The translations under genes were made by a program, and so were the position numbers. Positions 1 to 5,533 of a DNA stretch of 5,725 bases are shown in pieces. This stretch comes from an uncultured Ruminococcus sp. (lineage in GTDB: Bacteria > Bacillota > Clostridia > Oscillospirales > Acutalibacteraceae): positions 1 to 5,725 of the forward strand of contig CADCON010000204.1 of the NCBI GenBank assembly GCA_902803035.1, in the 5' to 3' direction. Below the pieces are notes generated by a model, which was given only the letters and a program-made list of their open reading frames with translations, had not been told where the DNA came from and did not search any database. Position 1 is the stretch's first letter. Each line of letters opens with the position of its first letter.

Positions 1-82
1 AATGCTGAATAAAGGCTTGCCGTCGATTCGCCCGCACGGGAATAATATACCGGGTGTGGGCTGAATCGACTTATTCAGCGTT
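1..82. repeat. Long interrupted inverted repeat upstream of the HAD operon (possible leader RNA structure or operator)
   Basis: Outer arms GCTGAATAA (4-12) and TTATTCAGC (71-79) are perfectly complementary and extend to 1-3/80-82 with one G-T wobble. A second layer pairs GTCGATTC (22-29) with GAATCGAC (63-70). A third pairs GCCCGCAC (30-37) with GTGTGGGC (54-61), with one wobble. The apex is AT-rich (41-49). The left arm has 9 extra bases (13-21) and the right arm one (T62). A competing local hairpin is possible: GCTGAAT (60-66) with ATTCAGC (73-79), loop CGACTT. No T-run follows, so it is not a standard terminator. A weak promoter-like pair, TTGCCG (17-22) and AATAAT (41-46), lies inside it, so it could instead be a DNA operator. 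It matches no RNA family I recognise. The complementarity is seen directly; the function is unknown. Confidence 0.6.
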
Positions 83-115
83 TCCGTCAAACACGGTTGA
101 AAGTGTAATTCGGAC

Positions 116-121
116 GGGGAG
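116..121 (+). promoter_or_regulatory. Ribosome binding site suggesting an upstream start for the HAD gene
   Basis: GGGGAG at 116-121 is the only good Shine-Dalgarno-like sequence before the HAD reading frame. It is 37 bases from the ATG at 159, too far to serve it, but 10 bases from an in-frame CTG at 132. This suggests that translation begins at or near 132 rather than at 159. An out-of-frame ATG at 122 opens only six codons before a TAA. Confidence 0.45.
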
Positions 122-158
122 ATGATTTCTTCTGGAACTTAAAAGACCGGCATTCATT

Positions 159-878
159 ATGTTCGACTACGGGCAGACGCTGATCAAAGAAGGCGCCTAT
201 GACGGAGCAGCCGGCTTCGATTGTATTCTGCGCTACGCCTCTGCCAATCCGATGGGAATCACCGGAGCCGATCTCCAGCACGAGGAGGAAAAGCTCAACG
301 TGGAGCTTGGCCGGTTCAATCCCGCCACACGCCACAAGCGGCTCACGGAGCTGCCGGAGGAAAGCATCAACCGCTGGCTCTTTGCCAAATTCGGCATAGA
401 ATTTCCCTCTGGAACCGACCTGCGCGATCTCGAACCCGAATTCTGGGAGGCGGCGAACCCCTGCCAGCCCTGCGAGGGCATCGGCGGACTGCTGACGTTC
501 CTGAAGGAGCAGCATATCCGCACGGGTGTGGTCAGCAACCTCTCCTTCTGCGGAATGACGCTGGAAAAACGGATTTACCATGCCATTCCCGAAGCGGATT
601 TTCAGTTCGTGATCTCTTCCTGCGACTACCTTTTCCGCAAGCCGCACAGACATATCTTTGAGGCGGCTCTCGGCAAGGCGGGCGTTGCGCCGGAGAAGGT
701 GTGGTTCTGCGGGGATCAGCTTGTCCCGGATATCGAAGGCTCGGCGGCTGCCGGGATGACCCCTGTGTGGTACAAGGGCAATCTCAGGTATGACAGCGAC
801 AGCAGAATGCCGGTTGACGGCATTGAAATTGACAGTTGGGGCGAACTGATGGATATCATCAGTGGTCTGACAGAATAA
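159..878 (+). CDS. HAD-superfamily hydrolase (HAD-IA-like), N-terminus probably extends upstream to about 132
   Basis: Cytosolic haloacid dehalogenase-type hydrolase, probably a small-molecule phosphatase; substrate unknown. The HAD motifs are in order. Motif I is FDYGQT with nucleophile Asp3. Motif II is VVSN with Ser126. Motif III is Lys161 in RKPHRHIFEAAL. Motif IV is GDQLVPD with Asp186 and Asp191. The stretch between motif I and about residue 100 is helical and fits a C1 cap domain. At motif I the residue two after the nucleophile is Gly5, not the Asp that acts as general acid in typical HAD phosphatases, so activity may be altered. The ATG at 159 is the first conventional start, but it removes strand beta-1 and has no ribosome binding site. 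In-frame codons upstream encode LKRPAFI, which completes the usual hydrophobic strand, and a CTG at 132 sits 10 bases after GGGGAG. A small frameshift near 125-142 is the alternative. It is the first gene of a likely three-gene operon. Confidence 0.88.
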   Translation: MFDYGQTLIKEGAYDGAAGFDCILRYASANPMGITGADLQHEEEKLNVELGRFNPATRHKRLTELPEESINRWLFAKFGIEFPSGTDLRDLEPEFWEAANPCQPCEGIGGLLTFLKEQHIRTGVVSNLSFCGMTLEKRIYHAIPEADFQFVISSCDYLFRKPHRHIFEAALGKAGVAPEKVWFCGDQLVPDIEGSAAAGMTPVWYKGNLRYDSDSRMPVDGIEIDSWGELMDIISGLTE

Positions 879-887
879 TTTTGGAAC

Positions 888-892
888 AGGAG
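888..892 (+). promoter_or_regulatory. Ribosome binding site selecting a TTG start for the Sel1-repeat gene
   Basis: AGGAG ends 8 bases before the TTG at 901, an ideal spacing. The next in-frame ATG is the eighth codon and has no such site, so TTG is preferred. Confidence 0.75.
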
Positions 893-900
893 TTTTTGCA

Positions 901-1626
901 TTGAGCTATGATTATGACAGAATGACCAACGAAGAACTGAACGAACTCTGCGACAAGTATCTTCTCGGCGCGGACGGTGTTGACAAGGACCCTGCCGAAG
1001 CGGCTGCCATTGCCAGAATTGCCGCCGACAGAGGCGACGCGAAGGCACAGTGCAATTACGGTTCGTTCCTTCTCGATGGAACAGGCGTTGAGAAGGACGA
1101 AGCCGCCGCGCTCTCGTACTGGCGTCAGTCAGCCGATCAGGGCTATGCGTCCGCGCTCAACAAGGTAGGCCTTTGTCTGCTGATCGGGCTGTGCGGCGCG
1201 GAAAAGGATCCGCAAAGCGCGGAGGCTTATCTGCGCAAGGCTGCCGAAGCGGATTCCATGTTCTACCTTGCCACGATGTATAAGGAAGGCATGGGTGTGC
1301 CGAAGAACGAGGTGCTTTCCGACCAATATCTTGTCATGGCGGGTGAAAAGAAGTTCCCCCTTGCCTGCCTGATTCTGGCTATGAGAAAATTCGCCGTCAA
1401 AAACGGTACCGGCACCGAGCCGCAGGAGGGCGCGACCCTTCTGCTGACAGCGGCCGAGGGCGGCAATTCCACCGCGATGATGTTGTACGGATCCTGCTGT
1501 GAAAACGGCATAGGCGTGGAAAAGGATCTTTCCGAAGCGGCGGGATGGTACAGGAGAGCCGCGAAGGCGGGCGACAAGCAGGCGAATGACGCGCTGAAGA
1601 ATCTCGGCTTTCCGGGCGTGATGTAA
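901..1626 (+). CDS. Sel1-like repeat (SLR) protein
   Basis: A 241-residue soluble protein made almost wholly of Sel1-like repeats, the TPR-related alpha-solenoid units that act as protein-interaction scaffolds. I count about six units of 34-38 residues, at roughly 12-45, 46-82, 83-117, 118-152, 153-188 and 189-226. The hallmark pattern is clear in units 2 (LLDGTGVEKDEAAALSYW), 4 (YKEGMGVPKNE) and 6 (CENGIGVEKDLSEAAGWY). Units 1, 3 and 5 are degenerate. There is no signal peptide or membrane segment, so it is probably cytoplasmic. The TTG start is supported by AGGAG 8 bases upstream. It begins 22 bases after the HAD stop codon and is followed 38 bases later by a small membrane protein gene, so the three are probably co-transcribed. 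The partner is unknown; Sel1 proteins in other bacteria take part in varied assemblies, so family membership does not give a specific role. Confidence 0.92.
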   Translation: MSYDYDRMTNEELNELCDKYLLGADGVDKDPAEAAAIARIAADRGDAKAQCNYGSFLLDGTGVEKDEAAALSYWRQSADQGYASALNKVGLCLLIGLCGAEKDPQSAEAYLRKAAEADSMFYLATMYKEGMGVPKNEVLSDQYLVMAGEKKFPLACLILAMRKFAVKNGTGTEPQEGATLLLTAAEGGNSTAMMLYGSCCENGIGVEKDLSEAAGWYRRAAKAGDKQANDALKNLGFPGVM

Positions 1627-1664
1627 ATCCCCGGAGGCTGGCGTCAGATGACGGGAGGAAAAAT

Positions 1665-2111
1665 ATGTTGGTTTGGATATTAGCAAAGTTGGGCTTCTCC
1701 GAATTCAGAATCAGGAGCACCGTTGAGAAGTACACCAGAGTCAAGACGGCGCTCTCTGCCGTTTTTTACACCATCATGGTTTTCGTGGTCGTTTTTGGAA
1801 TATCAGGCGATGTCTATGCCGGTTTTTCCAAGCCCGTGCCATACATTATCATTGCGATTTTTCTCTTTATGTCCTTTGTCAGAATGTACCAGTTCCTTCT
1901 TGACGACGGTTATATCGGAAGAACCGTGGAAAAAACGCTCAGTGAACGGAAGAAGAAAATGACTCCTCATTCCGCCGGCGCGCCCTCCCCTGAAGCATCC
2001 GCCGGAACAGCCGGCCCTGCCGCGCGGGAATCCGTGACGGACGAAGCGGATTATTCCGCGGGCGATAATGCTATTTTTGAGGAAGACGCTCCTGAAAACG
2101 AAAATCAATGA
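1665..2111 (+). CDS. Small two-helix membrane protein of unknown function
   Basis: A 148-residue protein that I do not recognise. The N-terminal 26 residues are amphipathic and basic. Two hydrophobic segments follow, at about 27-48 and 58-77, separated by a short loop (GDVYAGFSKP). A basic stretch (ERKKK, about 94-98) comes next, then a low-complexity tail rich in Ala, Pro, Ser and Gly, ending in a strongly acidic segment (FEEDAPENE). Basic residues flank both helices, which fits a hairpin with both ends in the cytoplasm and a disordered tail. The ATG has GGGAGG at 1653-1658 with suitable spacing. It is the last gene of the HAD-Sel1 cluster, and its stop lies 4 bases from the stop of the convergent ytvI. 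It may be a membrane anchor for the Sel1 or HAD product, but that rests only on position. Confidence 0.85.
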   Translation: MLVWILAKLGFSEFRIRSTVEKYTRVKTALSAVFYTIMVFVVVFGISGDVYAGFSKPVPYIIIAIFLFMSFVRMYQFLLDDGYIGRTVEKTLSERKKKMTPHSAGAPSPEASAGTAGPAARESVTDEADYSAGDNAIFEEDAPENENQ

Positions 2112-2115
2112 ACCA

Positions 2116-3237
2116 TCAGCCGGTGTCGTGGACAGTGCTTTCCGCGGCGCCGTTTTTCTGTGAGAGAATCCTCCGCAGTATGATCATGGCGAGCGGCATG
2201 ATCAGAATCCCCGCCGCGCCGAAGAGCTTTCCCCCGACATACACCCCCGCCAGGGTGAAAAAGGGGTGAAGCTCCAGCCTTCCGGCGATCAGCTTCGGTT
2301 CCAGCACGCTGCGGACCGCTTCGATGACCGCGGACAATACCAGCAGCATGACGCCCGAAGCGATTTCTCCCGTGATCAGCCGGTAAATGCCCCATGGAAT
2401 CAGCACGGTGCCTGTTCCCAGTCCGGGAAGAATGTCGATGATGGCAATGATCAGGGAGATGGTGATGACGTTGCCTGTTCCGTGCCCCGTGAGGGCGATC
2501 ATTCCAAGCCCGGCGGCAAGCTCGGCGAATGTGATGAGCAGAATCACGCCGTAGGTTTTGGCCAGAAGCGTCAGGGTGGCAACGGAGGTATGGATGACAA
2601 GCGAAGCGGCGCGGGTGATTTCGCCGGGAAGCAGTTGCCTGACCGTATCCTTGATTCCCTGAAAATCCCCGCAGGCAAAGAGCGCGGACAGCAGCGTAAA
2701 GACCGCCGCCGCCAGCAGCGAGGGCAGTACGGCGATCATTCTGGTGGAGCGTCCGACAAGCTGCGGCAGGTAGTCGCGGTAATTGTCGGCTAGAAAATCC
2801 ATGCACCGGTCCGCGCCCGACGCGGCAAGCGATGTAAATTTCCGCCACGCCGAAGCACCGTCCGGGCAGCCGGAAACGCGGGATACCGCCAGCCTGATTT
2901 TTTCCAGACGGGCAGGAATGCCGGGACAGAAGGACATCGCCCCGTCCATGACCGAACAGAAGGCAAACCATACGGCGGCGGTGATCATGAGAATGACCGC
3001 CGCCGTCATGATGACGCAGCAGCCCTTCCGGCTGAGCGCGGGAATTCTTTCCGAGAGAATGGCGGCAGGCTTCTGCACCAGAGCGGCAATGCTCAGCCCT
3101 GTCAGAAAGGGTGCCAGAAGCGGCAGCGCGTACCTGACGCCGAGGTAGAACAGCGCGGAATACAAGCCGATTCGAAGCCATTTCCGGCTGCTTTCTGAAA
3201 AAGCAGACGTTTTTGGAGCGTTTTGGAAATTTTTCAT
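2116..3237 (-). CDS. ytvI: AI-2E family transporter-like membrane protein, YtvI type (sporulation-associated)
   Basis: A 373-residue polytopic membrane protein of the AI-2E/UPF0118 family, most like the sporulation integral membrane protein YtvI, which has about 370 residues. Hydrophobic segments lie at roughly 21-52 (a pair), 73-96, 168-189, 221-249, 255-282, 291-312 and 326-353, with a polar extracytoplasmic-type region between about 97 and 167. The family signature is strong in the C-terminal half: IIDILPGLGTGTVLIPW (about 266-282), then a Glu-Pro-Lys motif (313-315) and HPFFTLAGVYVGGKLFG (324-340). The start ATG (3235-3237) has AAGG (3249-3246) 8 bases upstream. The family is named for an AI-2 exporter, but members differ in substrate, and the YtvI branch is linked to sporulation through annotation; what it moves is not known. 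It is divergent from the solute-binding protein gene, and its last codons overlap a plus-strand terminator. Confidence 0.9.
   Translation of the reverse strand: MKNFQNAPKTSAFSESSRKWLRIGLYSALFYLGVRYALPLLAPFLTGLSIAALVQKPAAILSERIPALSRKGCCVIMTAAVILMITAAVWFAFCSVMDGAMSFCPGIPARLEKIRLAVSRVSGCPDGASAWRKFTSLAASGADRCMDFLADNYRDYLPQLVGRSTRMIAVLPSLLAAAVFTLLSALFACGDFQGIKDTVRQLLPGEITRAASLVIHTSVATLTLLAKTYGVILLITFAELAAGLGMIALTGHGTGNVITISLIIAIIDILPGLGTGTVLIPWGIYRLITGEIASGVMLLVLSAVIEAVRSVLEPKLIAGRLELHPFFTLAGVYVGGKLFGAAGILIMPLAMIILRRILSQKNGAAESTVHDTG
2121..2157 (+). terminator. Intrinsic terminator for the HAD-Sel1-membrane protein operon, inside antisense ytvI coding sequence
   Basis: On the plus-strand RNA, 2121-2132 pairs with 2141-2152 over 12 consecutive positions, three of them G-U wobbles (2124-2149, 2126-2147, 2129-2144). 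The loop is 8 bases and five T residues follow (2153-2157). It starts 9 bases after the stop codon of the small membrane protein gene. On the minus-strand RNA the three wobbles become A-C mismatches, so the element is directional and should not stop ytvI transcription. Confidence 0.65.
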
Positions 3238-3247
3238 AAAAAAGACC

Positions 3248-3276
3248 TTGTAAATTCAATTGATATAATATATAAT
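3248..3276 (+). promoter_or_regulatory. Sigma-A-type promoter for the solute-binding protein gene
   Basis: TTGTAA (3248-3253) is followed after exactly 17 bases by a perfect TATAAT (3271-3276). This is the best promoter match in the window. Transcription would start near 3283, leaving a leader of about 48 bases before the TTG at 3331. A second TATAAT lies at 3264-3269 but has no properly spaced -35. Confidence 0.7.
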
Positions 3277-3299
3277 AGCTTGTAGGACATTTATCGTAA
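3272..3299 (-). promoter_or_regulatory. Candidate promoter for ytvI
   Basis: Read on the minus strand, TTACGA (3299-3294) is followed after 16 bases by TATTAT (3277-3272), a plausible -35/-10 pair that would start a transcript about 25-30 bases before the ytvI ATG. The AT-rich sequence offers other -10 matches, so the exact boxes are uncertain. It overlaps the promoter proposed for the opposite direction. Confidence 0.4.
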
Positions 3300-3314
3300 G
3301 ATTATTGTTGCCCT

Positions 3315-3325
3315 AAAAGGAGAGA
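3315..3325 (+). promoter_or_regulatory. Ribosome binding site selecting a TTG start for the solute-binding protein
   Basis: AAAAGGAGAGA contains GGAG (3319-3322) 8 bases before the TTG at 3331. The TTG start gives a proper signal peptide with positive residues before the hydrophobic core. The same 11 bases precede the zinc-ribbon gene at 4724-4734. Confidence 0.75.
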
Positions 3326-3330
3326 ATAAT

Positions 3331-4659
3331 TTGATTTTTGGCGGAAAGTGTTTCCTGCGAAGGATCATATCTCTTGCCGCGGCTGCCGCGATGCTGGTGT
3401 GCATGATCCCCGCGCTCAGCTCCTGCGGTTCCAGGAAGAAGATTACGGTATGGGTCTATTCCGATGAATACCGGCGGGAGCTGGAGGATTTTCTCAGGTC
3501 CACCCCGCTCGATCTGAGCTTTGACGCCAATATCCGCGCGGTCAGCTCCACGGAATTTGAATCCGCGCTGAATAAAGCCATCGCGGACGGCGAGGAGATT
3601 CCGGACGTCTTTATGCTTTCGCCTGAAAACATAAAGAAATATGTGGAATCCGATATGACGGCCGATACGACCGCGCTCGGACTGAGCGTCACCGACGAGA
3701 ACTATTTTCCTTATGTCGTCGAAGCGGCGACCGATCAGCACGGCAGGATCAAAGCGGTCGGCTGGCAGGCGGACCCCGGCATATTCATGTACCGCAGATC
3801 GATGGCAAAGGTCTATCTCGGCACCGACAATCCCGATCAGGTGCAGGAGATGGTGAGCGACTGGGATCAATTCTTTTCCACGGCGGAAATCGTGAGGGAG
3901 AAATCCGACGGCAAGACACGGATGCTGGCTGGACAGGAGGATATGCTCAGACCGTTTCTCTCGTCCGATGACCAGCCATGGGTGCGCGACGGAAAGCTGA
4001 TTCTCAGCGGTCGCAAGCGGGCCTATGTGGATTACCTTCAGAAAATGACCTCCCATCGACTGATCTACACCGCCGAACAGTGGTCCGAGGCGTGGGTGAG
4101 CGGCATCAGCGATTCGCAGAGCGTATTTGGCTATTTTTCTTCCGGCATAGGCTTGCTTTACGTGATGAAGAAGGCCTGCGGCGGCAAGATGAAGGGCGAG
4201 GGGAGTTACGGCGACTGGGCGGTAATTCCCGGACCGGCGGCTTACTGCTGGGGCGGAAGCTGGTTTGCCGCTTACAGCGGGAGCCAGTGTCTGAGCGAGG
4301 CGGGCGATTTCATTTCGCTTTTCACCGCCTGTACCGGCGACGAAACGCGCCTTGACGAGTCGATCAAATATTTCCGCACCACCGGCGAATTTGCCGCGAG
4401 CAGTCAGGTGGTGTCACGCATCCGGTTTGACCCGCAGTTTGAGGATACCTTCATCTGCGGACAGAATTACTACCAGCAGCTTTCGGTCGCGGCAAAGAAT
4501 ATTTCCATGCGCGGCATCACGGTGTACGACAGCGACATCGGCGGTATTTTCAATACCTACATGAACCAATGCGCTGGCGGGCTTAAAACCCCGGAGCAGG
4601 CTGTCAGCGACTTCAGAACCTCTGTGAAGGTCGCGTTTCCGGAAATCAGCGTGGACTGA
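3331..4659 (+). CDS. Extracellular solute-binding lipoprotein (family 1, carbohydrate ABC transporter type), orphan
   Basis: A 442-residue lipoprotein resembling family 1 ABC solute-binding proteins that capture sugars or oligosaccharides at the outer face of the membrane. Residues 1-31 form a lipoprotein signal: basic residues at 10-11, a hydrophobic core (about 12-28) and lipobox LSSC with Cys32 as the lipidation site. The mature domain opens with the usual KITVWVYSDEY strand (about 37-47). It contains PDVFML (91-96), GWQADPGIFMYRR (144-156) and YLGTDNPDQVQEMVSDWDQF (162-181), a pattern I associate with carbohydrate-binding members from Clostridia. A Trp/Gly-rich stretch (about 307-317, including WGGSWFAAY) fits a ligand-cleft region. 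It has its own promoter and a TTG start. No permease or ATPase gene is next to it, so it either uses permeases encoded elsewhere or acts as a sensor or scavenging protein. The ligand cannot be told from sequence. Confidence 0.9.
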   Translation: MIFGGKCFLRRIISLAAAAAMLVCMIPALSSCGSRKKITVWVYSDEYRRELEDFLRSTPLDLSFDANIRAVSSTEFESALNKAIADGEEIPDVFMLSPENIKKYVESDMTADTTALGLSVTDENYFPYVVEAATDQHGRIKAVGWQADPGIFMYRRSMAKVYLGTDNPDQVQEMVSDWDQFFSTAEIVREKSDGKTRMLAGQEDMLRPFLSSDDQPWVRDGKLILSGRKRAYVDYLQKMTSHRLIYTAEQWSEAWVSGISDSQSVFGYFSSGIGLLYVMKKACGGKMKGEGSYGDWAVIPGPAAYCWGGSWFAAYSGSQCLSEAGDFISLFTACTGDETRLDESIKYFRTTGEFAASSQVVSRIRFDPQFEDTFICGQNYYQQLSVAAKNISMRGITVYDSDIGGIFNTYMNQCAGGLKTPEQAVSDFRTSVKVAFPEISVD

Positions 4660-4740
4660 AGCTTCGAACTGTTTTTTTTCAATCCGGAAGGTTGATCAAG
4701 ACGCTATTATTGATGAAATATTCAAAAGGAGAGATCATTT
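4660..4740 (+). other. Intergenic gap between the solute-binding protein and zinc-ribbon genes
   Basis: This 81-base gap holds a run of eight T (4672-4679) without a convincing hairpin before it; only the loopless palindrome GAAGCTTC (4658-4665) is near. A ribosome binding site (4724-4734) precedes the ATG at 4741. TATTAT at 4705-4710 and TTGATC at 4692-4697 resemble promoter boxes but are not correctly spaced. I cannot decide whether the downstream gene has its own promoter or is read through from the gene before it. Confidence 0.4.
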
Positions 4741-5472
4741 ATGAACAACAGATTTTGCCCCAATTGCGGTACATTGCTCAGACCGGACGATACCTGCCCG
4801 AATTGCGGCGCGTCATTCGGACAGACAACCGGCGAGCAGCAGACCAGCGGAGGATTTGACGTCAAGGGCGCGGGCATGAGCGTTCTGGACTGCATGAAGG
4901 CGTTCTTTTCCAAGGAACCGCACAAGGCGGTGGACGCTGTCGTCAAGAGCCATTTCATGTGGATCTTTTTCGGCGTTGTCAACGTATTGTGCGCGGCTCT
5001 CGGCACGTCCGTCGTATTCAGCAACGCGGTTGACTGGGCTATCGAGAAGGTCATCGGTCTTGATTCGTTTATGCTGTCAAATCTCATTTCAAAGGACATC
5101 AACACTTCCGGCGCCAGCATCTTCTTTTTCTCGCTTCTCACAATGGCGGGAATCCTTGCGGCATTCGCGGGTATCCAGTATCTCTTCTCGGTGCTGGAGG
5201 GCAAAAGACTTCCTCTCTTCAAGACCTTCAAGGCGGTCACCATCTGCTTCTTCCCGATGACGCTCATGTGTCTTCTCGCGTTTCTCTTCTCGTTCTTCTT
5301 TGTGACGGCGTCGTTTGTGCTGGTCCTTGTCGGAATGCTGGGAAGCATTACGATGTTCAATGACTATGCCAAGAGAATGACCGGCGAGATGTCCTTCTGG
5401 GGCAGGGTGCTCTGCAATGCCGCCCAGATCGTCGCCACCGCGATGATTCTCGGCGTTTCGGTTTCCGTCTGA
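4741..5472 (+). CDS. Zinc-ribbon multi-pass membrane protein of unknown function
   Basis: A 243-residue protein with an N-terminal zinc ribbon: CPNCG at 6-10 and CPNCG at 19-23, so Cys6, Cys9, Cys19 and Cys22 should bind one zinc ion. A flexible Gly/Gln/Thr-rich linker (about 24-44) leads to a membrane domain with hydrophobic segments at roughly 72-93, 125-148, 166-186, 187-207 and 222-243. Firmicutes commonly carry such proteins, with a short cytoplasmic zinc ribbon fused to a Yip1-like or undefined membrane domain; no molecular role is established that I can assign. The ATG has AAAAGGAGAGA upstream (GGAG 9 bases before it). The gene ends 20 bases before a strong terminator, so it closes its transcription unit. 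Any functional link with the preceding solute-binding protein is unproven. Confidence 0.85.
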   Translation: MNNRFCPNCGTLLRPDDTCPNCGASFGQTTGEQQTSGGFDVKGAGMSVLDCMKAFFSKEPHKAVDAVVKSHFMWIFFGVVNVLCAALGTSVVFSNAVDWAIEKVIGLDSFMLSNLISKDINTSGASIFFFSLLTMAGILAAFAGIQYLFSVLEGKRLPLFKTFKAVTICFFPMTLMCLLAFLFSFFFVTASFVLVLVGMLGSITMFNDYAKRMTGEMSFWGRVLCNAAQIVATAMILGVSVSV

Positions 5473-5492
5473 TAATCCTTCATTGAATCGCG

Positions 5493-5533
5493 GCTCCGCG
5501 CAACGGCATTTCACCGTGGCGCGGAGCTTTTTT
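5493..5533 (+). terminator. Strong intrinsic terminator after the zinc-ribbon gene
   Basis: GCTCCGCGC (5493-5501) pairs perfectly with GCGCGGAGC (5519-5527). After one A-G mismatch, ACGG (5503-5506) pairs with CCGT (5514-5517), leaving a 7-base loop. Six T residues follow (5528-5533). No T-run appears on the opposite strand, so it acts in the plus direction. Confidence 0.92.

Noticed and set aside
87..653. 188-codon minus-strand open frame opposite the HAD gene
   Set aside because: It lies antisense to a clear HAD domain, resembles no protein family and has no supporting ribosome binding site; it is a product of GC-rich codon bias.
961..2050. Recurrent GAAGCGG word across several genes
   Set aside because: It mostly reflects Glu-Ala codon pairs in GC-rich genes, with no regular spacing or shared orientation that would suggest a repeat family.
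2046..2059. Small hairpin GCGGA-TTAT-TCCGC inside the small membrane protein gene
   Set aside because: Only five base pairs, no T-run on either strand, and it lies within coding sequence.
2116..3237. Calling the AI-2E protein a quorum-signal exporter
   Set aside because: The family name comes from one member; the YtvI branch is associated with sporulation, and nothing in the sequence shows AI-2 transport.
2105..3259. 384-codon open frame on the same strand as ytvI in another frame, longer than ytvI
   Set aside because: Its product is full of Arg, His and Gly with no hydrophobic or domain pattern, whereas the ytvI frame shows the complete AI-2E signature and a proper ribosome binding site.
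3313..4056. 247-codon minus-strand open frame opposite the solute-binding protein
   Set aside because: It is antisense to an unmistakable lipoprotein and has no recognisable domain.
4658..4679. Possible terminator after the solute-binding protein gene (palindrome GAAGCTTC followed by eight T)
   Set aside because: The palindrome has no loop and 6 bases separate it from the T-run; no stable stem abuts the T-run.
4722..5360. 212-codon minus-strand open frame opposite the zinc-ribbon gene
   Set aside because: The plus strand carries the CxxC pairs, the ribosome binding site and the membrane segments; the reverse product looks random.
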